From: Gloeopeniophorella convolvens
Lineage: Eukaryota > Basidiomycota > Agaricomycetes > Russulales
DNA: 64,000 nt
NCBI GenBank assembly: GCA_022496205.1
Contig: WTXD01000029.1
Span: 124,001 to 188,000, forward strand
Direction: 5' to 3'
Shown here piece by piece: positions 22,934-33,002 of this stretch. A program made the translations under genes and the position numbers. The notes under the pieces were generated by a model that saw nothing but the letters and a program-made list of their open reading frames with translations, was not told the origin of the DNA and made no database searches. The first letter of the stretch is position 1. Each line of letters starts with the position of its first letter.

Positions 22934-25900
22934 TCATTCTTCCAACTCGCGGAAAGGCTGATCTTCGCCAGCATCCGGATCACCTGCGCCCTCCAACAGC
23001 CTCTGTGCGAGAGCATCGGCGTCTTCTACGGCACGTGCTCGTAGCTCGGCGTCGTATCCCCCGTCTGGATTCACGGGGACGAGAGGGTCCCAAGGGATCT
23101 CTTGTCCGCGCCACCCACCACCAGCATGCACACTATTGAGGAATGCACGCCAAAGTGGATCCAACCCGAGCACCAGAGGGTCGCCGACGACTATGAGTAA
23201 AGCCTTGGCGCGGGTCACGGCCACTTTGGGTCATAAAATCGAATAGACAATCTCAGCTGCTGCCTCTAGCGTTGACTAAACAGTAACTCACCGTTGAAGC
23301 GGCGTGGATTCGCAACGAATCCGAGGGTGTACCTGAGGTCGTAGCTGACAAAGTCGCGACTACTTCGAACAGTCGTGATGATGATGATTCGACGTTCCTG
23401 GAAAGCGATAAGTCGGTTTTTGGTGGTATCTGAGTGAAGGTCGCACGCACATCCCCTTGAAATTCTTCCACGCTACCAACTTTGATCTCTGGTGCGATTT
23501 GCCTCAGCGCGGCTCGAAGCTTTTGGCACTGTGCGCGATACGGCGCGATAATTCCAATGTGTGCTGCCTCTGTGAAAAGGTCAGACCCTGAGATTCTCAT
23601 AGGAACGAGACTTGCCAACTCGAGGCTGAGCGCGCGAGTCCCCGAGTAACTGCTGCACATAAGCCTTCACCTGCATGGCCTCCTGTGGATTGAAGAAGGA
23701 CGGGGACGACGCTTCTCGCATGTCCTGCCCAGCCACAGAACAAAATATGACTGGGAACTTGCGGAGGACGAGAGGCGTCAAGTTGAGACACGAATTGATG
23801 GAGGTGGCCTCTCCGCAAGGTTCAAGTTCCTCATTGTAGAAGCGTGCACTTGGGAAACGGATGATCTCATGATGCGACCGGTAATTTTTCAAGAGCTTGA
23901 CGTAGCTTTCTTCCACGTTAGAACTAGAAATTTGGACACATGCAGGACTCACCTCGCTCCGTGACTGTCTGGACCACGGTACGCGTCACGCTCCATCAAG
24001 CGTTCTAGGTAACTAATCCCGAGACCTAACGCATCCGCGACAGCAGAACGGACAATCGGCCGAAGCTGCTTGGGATCTCCGGAGAGAACGACCTTCGTAG
24101 TGGCACTTGCAATGTTTTTGACAGCCACCATAGTTTCTGGCTCTGTCGCCTGACCAGCTTCGTCTATGAATATGTGAGAGTAATGTCCACGCTCAACACC
24201 AATTCCAGACACGAAACCCGCGGAGACACAGGTAGATACGATGACTCGGTATGCTCTCACCGTCTCGAGAGGAGGGTGAGAAAACAAGCCGTCCGAGTTC
24301 GTAAATGTGTAGGGGAGCAAACCGGCTGGTACGGTCTTCCGCTCTCGACTAGGAGCATAGAATCGGAAGAGAGAATTTGTGCCCAATGTCCCTGAAAGCC
24401 TCTGCGCGATGATGTCGGCTGCGGAGTTACTCGGTGCGCAGACCAACAGCCGCGCGATGGGATCGAGGCGTAGAATTTGTTTTATGGCCTCCACAATGGT
24501 AACTGTCTTCCCAGTTCCCGGTCTGAGAGGAAAGATGAGAAATGCGCAGCTTTGATTGATACTGACTCACGGGCCAAATAGGATGAATGGGGCGGACGCG
24601 CCGGGAGGAAGACTCAGGATACGCTTGACTGCATGAAGTTGACGAGTATTATTGAGGATATTGTGATCATGAAGGGGAAGTGTCCCCGCAGAGAGTGCCC
24701 CAGCAGTGCCCACATGAGCGGGAAGCGGGAGTAAGAAGTGGGCGGCCCCAGGAAGGACAGAGTTCAACGATTGGTGCTGCCGCCTGAGCGTCACCCGATT
24801 GAGTTGGAAATGAACATCATAACGTCTTTGATCCCCTGGTGACGGAAGAGACCCGTGGAATCTGAGCCCGATTTCCTGTTCCTGAACATAGTGAACGTGT
24901 CCTTCATACCACTTGTCCCGGGCTACACCAGCCACCCGAGCGAGAATAGTGTCACCTATATCTTTGATTAAGCGGCAAGATGACCAGAGTTACTGCGGAA
25001 ATGCACACACCAATGACGACACTGGGTCGTTTTTCCGCTAACCCGGGGACCCGAAGGCTAGACAACAGAGGTCAACGTACACTTCAGTCCATCTTACGAC
25101 GCCCTTACTGATGATACACGCCATGCTTCGTCATTGGGACACCCTCCATGTCGTAAGCGTGCAGGTCATTTCTAAAGATCAACCGGTTGAGTGACGGCTC
25201 CATGCCCATGAATGCTGATGTACTCAAGGGAAATCTCTTCAAGCCACAACATCATACTGAATATGATCGAGTACGTGGACTCTCTGAGCTGTCTCGGGAC
25301 GAGAGTCCTGATACTCTCCGGGACAACGTCACCTCCGGGGGCTACGACCAATGAAGGCGTGGAAAATATAGGGCGAAACTTCTTCGGTACATCGTATGTG
25401 CCCAACTTCGTACGCCAGGAAATTGCAAGGAGCCTCGCAGGAGGTAGACCTGGGGTCCAGGTCTTTGGTCGCGATCGCACGCCCTTCCGACGAGGGACGT
25501 AAGGTGTTGTTGGGAGCATAGTAACATAGGTGGCTTCATCTCCGACGACTGCCTTGACGCTCCGGGTCATCATAAATTGCTGCTGAGAAGGGATGCTAGC
25601 AAACTTGATCTCCAGGATGTCTTCATGATGGCCAATGCTTGTATCAGAAGGGCGCACGGCAATATGAACATCGTGTCCCTGCCGGAGGTGGGAATTGCCT
25701 TCAATACTGAAAGTAAAACTGAGACGAGCGTGTCAGGCTAGGGCCGCGAACAAGGACGAACGACGCACGGCGGGCTCGTGCGAGCCGAGGATAAAACCGA
25801 GCTCCACTTAGGCTCCATGACCATGTACTGGCCAGTCGGCGTCATAGCCTTCATAATGAAGAACTTGATAGCCTGAGGTGCCGTAGCCGGGTCAATAACT

Positions 25901-26094
25901 CCGAAGTCGATCCCGGCCTCAGGATGGGAGATGGACAATTCTCTCCTGTCCCGGCTAGCTGAGTTGAGTATGGCCCGATTCCGTGCCATAGCTTTTTGGC
26001 AGTGTCTTTTGCCTCTCGAGTGAGCAGACCAACTAGCCAGGGGTATGGTGCGTTGACAAATTTCGCAGACACGGTCGCTGGAAGTGTCGTCCAT
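22934..26094 (-). CDS. Zinc-finger MOV10/SDE3-like SF1 RNA helicase (helicase 1)
   Basis: A superfamily 1 (Upf1-like) helicase related to MOV10, SDE3 and Armitage, which act in RNA silencing and control of mobile elements. The start at 26094 ([14 protein letters not shown]) is followed at once by a C-x2-C-x11-H-x5-H finger of the U1/JAZ type that binds RNA. One predicted Ig-like unit comes next ([26 protein letters not shown]). The MOV10-type beta region has YDMEGVPM and [13 protein letters not shown]. Helicase motifs: GPPGTGKT (split by an intron near 24530-24570), [58 protein letters not shown] and [16 protein letters not shown]. All key motifs are intact. The C-terminus is acidic. A divergent second copy with three Ig-like units lies at 55367-59620. 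Confidence 0.88.
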
Positions 26095-26933
26095 GATCGA
26101 TCTGATCGCTCGTCGCGGGGCTGTAGCGAGTGAGCAGGCGTTGGTGGTGTGGGAGGGGGAATCTTGGACGCGGTAAATCGGATGCGCCACAACCTATGCG
26201 CTGGTGGTAGTGGTATCCTAGTGCTGCAATTTGTCGAGAGCTTGCTGCGGAACATGTGGCCCGGCGTGGCGTAGCGCCGCTACCCATACTGGACAGACAT
26301 CTCCCCAGGAAGGTGAACATCCCAATAGATGCGACACGCTCTGATTTTCATGAGAATCCCAAATGTTCAGTTCTGATAAGCACGAAGAATTCCACACGTT
26401 ATGAGAAAGTCCGTGCTTGCCTGGGCCTTCAGCGCCAGCTTCAGGACTTCCGGATACGGTTGACATCTCGACCTCGAGGCCGCCGAAGATCGCCGTACTA
26501 TGCCTCAGAGTAATGGGCTTGTGCAGCGACGATTTGATTCACCGTTACGTCGGAAAGCGTAGAGGCTGGTAATAACGCACATCCGCCGAAGTGCATCGTG
26601 ACCGGGGTCCAACGAGCGGTGATCAAGCTAAAAGTTGGCGGAGTCGTGCCTCGGACAGGTGCGGACTGCCATAGTGCTTGAGCTTGAGCCCGGGCCGGTG
26701 GCCGGGGCTAGACCGTACTAGGCCGTCTCGACGGTGTGCAGGCGTGCGTGCCATACTTCAATAAGTTGCCACGCTGACTCGCACGAGCCTCCCAGCGCAG
26801 CGCTCAGCGCTCAGTACCAGTTGTCCCCATGGCATCACCAATCCGGGACTCGGAGTTCGTTGCCTGTCGCCCGAGATTCTCACCATCCTTAGCAGAGTCA
26901 CTTTTTCTCTAACCCAGAGACCTGACCACTGTC
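26095..26933. other. Intergenic between divergent helicase 1 and broken SDR
   Basis: A 0.84 kb shared upstream region. Frames on both strands lack motifs. No clear TATA box was seen for either gene. Confidence 0.5.
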
Positions 26934-28166
26934 ATGTCAGAGCCAGAGTTGCGCATCAGCTTGATCAGCCAAATATTTGCACCCAAGCCTGTCTGGACTG
27001 TGAATGACGTCCCAGAACAGGCAGGTAGAACGGTCTTGATTACAGGTAGCAACAGAGGGATCGGGAGGGGGATTGCCCGGGTACGTGATCCCACATAACA
27101 AATCTCCAACCGTCTCATGAGTTCGAGTAGACTCTGCTTTCCAAAGGCGCAAGGGTCTACATCGCGGCGCGCGACGAGAAAGGTGCCTTGCAAACGACTG
27201 AGGAGCTGAAGAAGGAGACGGGAAAGCAGGACGTGTTTTCCTCAAGCTGGACCTAGCTGATTTGCCCTCTATCAAATCATCCGTCGCGGAATTTACGAGC
27301 AAGGAAAAGGAACTACATACCCTGTACAACAATGGGCAAGTGCGCGAATTCCGCCTTTCTTGACAGGCACCCTCACCGTTGTGACAGCGCATTGGCATTT
27401 TCGCCCGCCGAGATAGTCACAAAGCAGGGGTACGACGGCCAGTTTGGTACCAATGTTCTCGGTTCGTAGTCGAGCCTCTCCCAAGTCTGTGGCCTTTCTC
27501 ATCCACTCTTCTAGGTCATTACTATCTTACAGAATTGCTCATGCCTACACTTATTCACACCGGACAAACCTCGCCTCCTGGCTCTGTGCGGGTCGTGACG
27601 GTGTCTTCCTTTGCACACAACTTTGGCATCCCCACGGATGGACTTTATTGGGACTCGCTTGGACCGAACGCAGATATAGAAAGGCGAAAACAACTTGGAC
27701 GGGGAAAGCTATACTCTCAGAGCAAACTTTTGCGTTCTTTTCCCGCATGCCGCCTCCTTTTGCCTTTGATCTCGATACTCTTCCTGGACAGGGAAATATT
27801 CTCGTTTCGAACGAGCTAGCGCGCCGTGTTGCAGACAAGAACATCGTGTGCATCTCAGTACACCCAGGCGGCATCAATTCGAATCCTGCAACGCATAACT
27901 TTATTCTGAGGACCCTGATGAGCTTCGTGCTTGATGACGTCACTCGCGGCGCGATCACCCCCTTGTACGCCGGCACTGCGCCGGCTGCTGCGCATCTGAA
28001 CGGCAAGGTGCGTACGCTGCATATACAAGGCTGGCGTACGGGTACTGACATCCAGCAGTACCTGACGATATGGGCGCGCGTGACACTTCCGAGCGAGAGG
28101 GCACTCGATGTCCAGCTCCAGAAGAAGCTGTGGGAGTGGTGCGAGGCCCAGGTGAAGGATCTGTGA
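26934..28166 (+). pseudogene. Short-chain dehydrogenase/reductase, damaged paralog
   Basis: Aligns exon by exon with the intact SDR at 19654-20911. Exon 1 (26934-27080) has TGSNRGIGRGIA. Exon 2 (27131-27335) is 205 nt against 206 in the intact copy. The base is missing around 27236-27243, where GKQDVF should continue FLKLDLADLPSI but instead runs into a stop within about seven codons. Exon 3 (27388-27461) and exon 6 (28059-28166) keep the intact lengths of 74 and 108 nt. After SQSKL at about 27729 the expected GT donor reads TTGCGT, although the acceptor before GNILVSNELARR at 27792 is intact. Exon 2 also ends in a GC donor (GCAAGT). Two independent lesions favour a pseudogene; an assembly error could explain the missing base but not easily the donor. 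No expression evidence is available. Confidence 0.75.
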
Positions 28167-28734
28167 CACCTGTTATGACGGTCCTAGTATGATTGGTCGA
28201 ACTGCCTTGGGTATTCCTAGCACTCCTTTTCGACCATAGGGATGACGGCTCGGTTCGAAAACCACCAGGAATCTCTTAGTCGCTCCTGAACGTTTCTAGC
28301 GCATTATCGTCCTGTGCGTGCACCGAGAGTATCTATTTCCAGTCAGAATGTTTTATAGGCTGTCGTTGCATTCCCTCCAACGGTTATTACGAGCACATAA
28401 ATTACGGAGATCTTGCGAGTGCGTTCGACAGGCTGCGGCCGCAGAACGTTCCAGACATTAAGCCGCCCTTGGATAAGGTCCCAGGTTTCCGTGACTTGGC
28501 AGCTCGACGCCGCCTGACGACACCCAAAATGGATTGACCCGGCCCGCAGGCCCGCCGCATAGTACATGTGCGTCGTGTGAACTCGTGTGAACGCCTGTGA
28601 ACGACTCCTGTCTTCACTTGGCCAGTCTATTTACGGAGACTAGTCGCATGGCTCCCCGAATCCTGACGCTACCACGGTCGCTGTCCCCTGGTATAGTCAC
28701 TTCTTGCTGATCACCCAGCCGCTCGACCAGCGAC
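28167..28734. other. Intergenic, no gene supported
   Basis: Holds the 3' flank of the damaged SDR and the promoter of the 2-hydroxyacid dehydrogenase. Two TGTGAAC-type short direct repeats occur near 28575-28602. Confidence 0.45.
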
Positions 28735-30240
28735 ATGGGCGGTTCAGCTGGGTTATCCACGTTGCTTTCCTCTACTGTGCGTCGTCTGACCCGCGCTGCC
28801 TCTACTCATAGCGCGCAGAGAAAGCTCGTGGTCTCCAGAGACCTCGGGCCGGAGACGATGGGACTTCTTCGTTCACGCGAGGACCTTGAGGTATGCTGCT
28901 CTCGACATGATGTTGAAGAACAGAAACGATCGACAAATGTACGCAGATTGTGGCGTGGCCAGAAGATAGGAAGTGCGAGCGAAGTTGGCTTTTGGACAAG
29001 GTCGCCGGCGCCACGGGCGCGATCGTGATGCTATCAGACAAGGTTAGATTCACCTCTGGTTTCGGTCCAATCTCGAGTGTGACGGAGGCTTGCAGATCGA
29101 CGAGGAGTTCTTTGAGAGCGGTGAGCATTCTCCATTTGTATGATCCTCCGGGCGGGATGTCATACGCGTGCTACAGCCGGCCCCAGTCTGAAAGTCGTGT
29201 CGACAACCTCCGTTGGCTTTGGTCTGTCAAACACTGCATCTCAGTCTCTGGCAGGACTTACAGGTTCTACAGAGCATGTCGATCTGCGCGCCCTGCATCG
29301 ACGAAAGATACGTCTCGGCTATACTCCAGATGTTCTCACCGACGCAGGCTAGTGGCATGTCCTCCTGCATCAACCGACGTCTGTCTTACCCCTCTACAGT
29401 GGCGGACGCATCAGTGATGCTCGCTCTTATGGCGGGCAGAAATGCCGGCGCAGGCGTCACCCTCGTCAAGGAAGGGAAGGTGCGCGCGCCTTATCTCCGC
29501 TAGCACTGCCCATCAACGGCGCGCGCAGTGGCCAGACTTCAACTTTGCACCATTCTTCTTCACGGGTCCCCAGCTTAGCACAAGCGCCCTCGCGCAAACG
29601 CGCACCGTCGGCTTCCTCGGCTTCGGGCGCATCGCGCAGGTGACGCTCGCGCGCCTGGCGGCCTTCAACATCACGCACTGCATCTACTCCTCGAACCCGA
29701 CCTCGGCGCGCGACCCCGCCCTCGACGCGGCGCTCGCCGCGCGGCACGGGCTGCAGTCCGTGCGCGGTGTCGAGCTCGACGAGCTCGCGCGCGAGAGCGA
29801 CGTGCTGTTCGTGCTCGCGCCCGGCGGCGAGAAGACGCGGCACGTGATCAACGCCGAGTTCCTGCGCAAGATGAAGAAGCACGCCGTGCTCGTAAACACG
29901 GCGCGCGGCACGCTCGTCGACTCGGACGCGCTCGCGCAGGCGCTGCGCGAGGAGTGGATCTGGGCGGCGGGGCTTGACGTCGTCGAGAACGAGCCGCACG
30001 TCGACGCGGACCACCCGCTCGTGAAGGAACCGAGGTGCGCACGCATTTGATGGTGGCTCTGTCGACAACGTCGCTGAGCGTGGATGCAGATGCGTGATTG
30101 TGCCGCATATCGGCAGCGCGACATTCGAAACTCGATTGGGGATGGTCAGTCTGGCTGCGCAGAATGCGCTGGCTGGCATAGATGGCGAGGCGATGCCGGC
30201 CGAGTTGGACGTCGGCGCTCGTCTTGCAACCCGCCTTTAG
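28735..30240 (+). CDS. D-isomer-specific 2-hydroxyacid dehydrogenase (glyoxylate/hydroxypyruvate reductase-like)
   Basis: An NAD(P)H enzyme that interconverts 2-oxo acids and D-2-hydroxy acids; the closest pattern is GRHPR/glyoxylate reductase. Eight exons (28735-28890, 28947-29042, 29096-29120, 29177-29221, 29273-29347, 29400-29479, 29529-30034, 30090-30240) give about 377 residues. Motifs: [35 protein letters not shown], the dinucleotide fold [11 protein letters not shown] (GxGxxx), [14 protein letters not shown] with the catalytic Arg, GLDVVENEP with the Glu, and VPHIGSAT with the His. The first ~30 residues ([20 protein letters not shown]) look like a mitochondrial presequence. The intron after exon 5 uses a GC donor (GCTAGT) if the conserved TDAVADASV is to be kept. 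It converges on the DEAD-box gene. Confidence 0.9.
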
Positions 30241-30266
30241 AGTAGAACACCAAAGTAGAACACCAA
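30241..30266 (+). repeat. 13-bp tandem duplication
   Basis: AGTAGAACACCAA occurs twice back to back directly after the dehydrogenase stop codon, in the probable 3' UTR. Confidence 0.6.
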
Positions 30267-30665
30267 ACAGAGCAATATCAATGTTGTATGTATCATCATG
30301 TTTCACAGCGCTGCTGCAACCTAGTTGGAACAATCGCATACCCAACTCAGAGTACCCCCGGATTTGGGTGAAGTTACACCAATCTTTGGTTGTGCCCATT
30401 TGTTGGCAGCTGGTGATGCATGATGCACGATGAAGCGCTTAGAGCGAACTCACACCTATAACTCCCTTGTAATACTGCCCAATCGCATTATGATCTATGG
30501 ATGCAGGCTCCTTTTAAGCATAAATACCGTGATGCATAGCGGTGACTAGTGGTGTGTCTAACAAGTGATGCGGAGGTGTGGATGCGAAAGCGAGAGTCAA
30601 TTAGTAGGAAATACCCTATGTGAAAGAAAGCAAAGGGCCCAGCGCCCAAAGAGGTCCCTCGGGAC

Positions 30666-32973
30666 CTAATAACGGCGCCGTCTAGCCGAGAAGAAATCGT
30701 CGCCCGAGTCCTCGCGGGACTCGTGCCCTTCGGTGCGCCTCCGCTCCTTCCCCCCAGTCGAGCCACGCCCCATCCACGACGGAGCAGGACCCCGTTTGGC
30801 GTCGAACGAGCGCTCTCGCCCGTACTTGCGGTCCGTGGTCTCGTTCCTCGTGCGGTTGCGCTGGCCTCCACCGTACTGCGTCGAAGGTTCCTTCAGACCG
30901 AAGCTCCTGCGGAGCCCGCCGCGCTGCGCGCTTGGCGCGCGCTCGCCACCGTCGAGCCCACCCATCTTCGCGAGTAGCGACTGCGAGACATGCGGCGCCT
31001 GCGGCAGCTTGCACGCTTCCATCGTCCATGTCTGGAGCGCTTGATAGATGCTGCGCCGCGTGACGTGCATATCGCTCGATTTGCTGAAGTAGAAGCCAAG
31101 CAGCGAGACGAAGACCTCGTCAATCGCCTGGGTATCGAGGTTGTCGACAAGGCTCGAGATCTGCTTCTCCAGGTCGGCGAGCGCTGCTGCGGGCTTGTCG
31201 CGGAAGAGGCGTTCAGGGGAACGGGGCGGCTGAGCACGGGGGTTGATTTCCTTGACCTTGAGGGAATATGACGCGATATCTTCTTCAACTAGTCCCGCGA
31301 GGGTAGTCACCTCTCCCGCCACTTTGTCATGCAGAACCTCCTTGATGGGAACCTCCGGGAGCTGGTACTTGACGAAATTCTTCTCAAAGGGAAGGAGGAT
31401 GAGGTCTGCACGTCCACCCTTTCCAGCGCGACCAGTGCGTCCAACACGGTGAATGTACTGAGCCGTAGACGTGGGGCTGCCGACCTGAATGACACGCGTC
31501 ACACCAGGATAGTCAACTCCGCGCGCCGAGACGTCCGATGTAACGAGGATGCCAGATTCGTCCTTGCGGAATTGGTTTGAGGCTGCCGTACGCGCTGACT
31601 GAGTACGCTTCGAATGGATCTCGAAGATACGAGGACCAGGACGGCCCGGAAGCACCGTCCTGAACATCTCACGGATCAACGTGGTGAAGAGCTGTGTCTG
31701 CTTGGTCGTGTTCAGGAAGACGATAACCTTCGACTTGCCGGGGTTGACAAGCTGGTCGTGAGCGATGAGGCGAACAAGGTGCGGAATCTGCTGATCCGCC
31801 TGTGGTACGACCGTGTAGTTTTGGGGGATGTGGGCGTGCACTGGAGAGGAGTCTTTAGGGACTACGTCGATGAAATGATGGTCAGAGTCAAGGACTTCGT
31901 GTGCAATTTGCCTAATGGCCGACGAGATGGTAGCGGAGAACATGAACGTTTGACGGACGGGCGTCTTGGGGAAGAACTCAGTGATAGCGTCAATATCCGG
32001 GCGGAAACCCATGTCGAGGAGTGTGTCTGCCTCATCGAGCACAAGCTGGAGGAGCAACTTCAGTATCAGGCGAGGTATGGTACGATGGATGCTCACCAGA
32101 TTAGCAGACTTCAGGACCTGGGCCACCTCAGGATCATTCTCCAACACGTCGCGTATCCGACCCGGTGTCGCGACGACTATGTCACTACGCCCGCGCCTGA
32201 AGTCACGTAGCTGCCACGTCTTGCTCGAACCGCCGGTGAACAGCTTGACCTCGAAGCCCTTATGCCAATGCGTGAGTTTGATAGCCTCCTGCGAGATCTG
32301 TGTAGCGAGCTCGCGAGTAGGGCTGATGATGACGGTCCCGACAGTCGATTTCGCATATGAGCGCTTAGCGCCCTCCACCACACGGGCATCAGGGACACCG
32401 CCGTTGTTCTCCAAAGCTTTTTGGCCGGCCGCGTCGATAGCTTTCAAACGAGCTTCGATGGCGGGAACCAGGAATGCGAGCGTCTTCCCTGTACCGGTTT
32501 TCGCCTTGACGAGGAGGTCGCGAGGCGGGCCACCTTTATCTGTCTTGTCATAAGGTCGTGCGAGCTCAGGAAGGAGGGGTAGGACTGCTGCTTGAACCGA
32601 TGACATGCGGGAATGACTGAACGGGTGATCCGTGATGGCTCGTAATGTCTCTGAGCTCGCTTTTGTTCTGAGGACAGTGAATGCTGGCTCAGAGGGGGTA
32701 ACCTGCGGCTCCAGCTCTTCGTCACTTTGGGATGCGCTGGCATCGAGAATCTCGAGCCTCCTGCCCTCCTTGATAGCTAGGGCGTGCTCATATCGCTTAT
32801 TAGTAGATATTGAAGGAACGTCTGGTAGGAGGTCATGAGCAAAGTATGCGGTGGCAGCGAATCTGACACAGACCGTGACGCCTAGCTGATAGGGCGGTGA
32901 GACCGCGACATGACACGGACAGGATCCCCCTATGGGGAAGCCTTGCAGCCCTTGAGAAGGTAGAAAGGGCCAT
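30666..32973 (-). CDS. Mitochondrial-type DEAD-box RNA helicase (MSS116-like)
   Basis: An ATP-dependent RNA helicase of the DEAD family, most like Mss116, which in yeast helps mitochondrial intron splicing and translation. Motifs in order: Q-motif region (FSHSRMSSVQAAVLP), AKTGTGKT, PTRELATQ, TPGR, DEADTLLDMGF, FSATIS, VIVFLNTTKQT, TSDVSARGVDYP and YIHRVGRTGRAG. The C-terminus is basic and Arg/Gly-rich. A 51-nt intron (32096-32046, GTGAGC..CCAG) sits just before LVLDEAD; it is in frame and stop-free, so read-through would add 17 residues. The start is uncertain. A typical mitochondrial presequence (MALSTFSRAARLPHRGIL) begins at 32973 in another frame and can be joined by a 58-nt intron ending TGTCAG near 32858. 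The main frame itself stays open to 33002. Confidence 0.88.
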
Positions 32974-33002
32974 GGTGGTGGGAGATGGTTGCAAAGACGC
33001 AA

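Noticed and set aside
29466..30179. 237-codon minus frame across the 2-hydroxyacid dehydrogenase
   Set aside because: Antisense shadow of a well-supported dehydrogenase exon with strong codon bias.
31614..32553. Plus-strand frames of about 195 codons over the DEAD-box gene
   Set aside because: Antisense shadows; the minus strand carries all helicase motifs.
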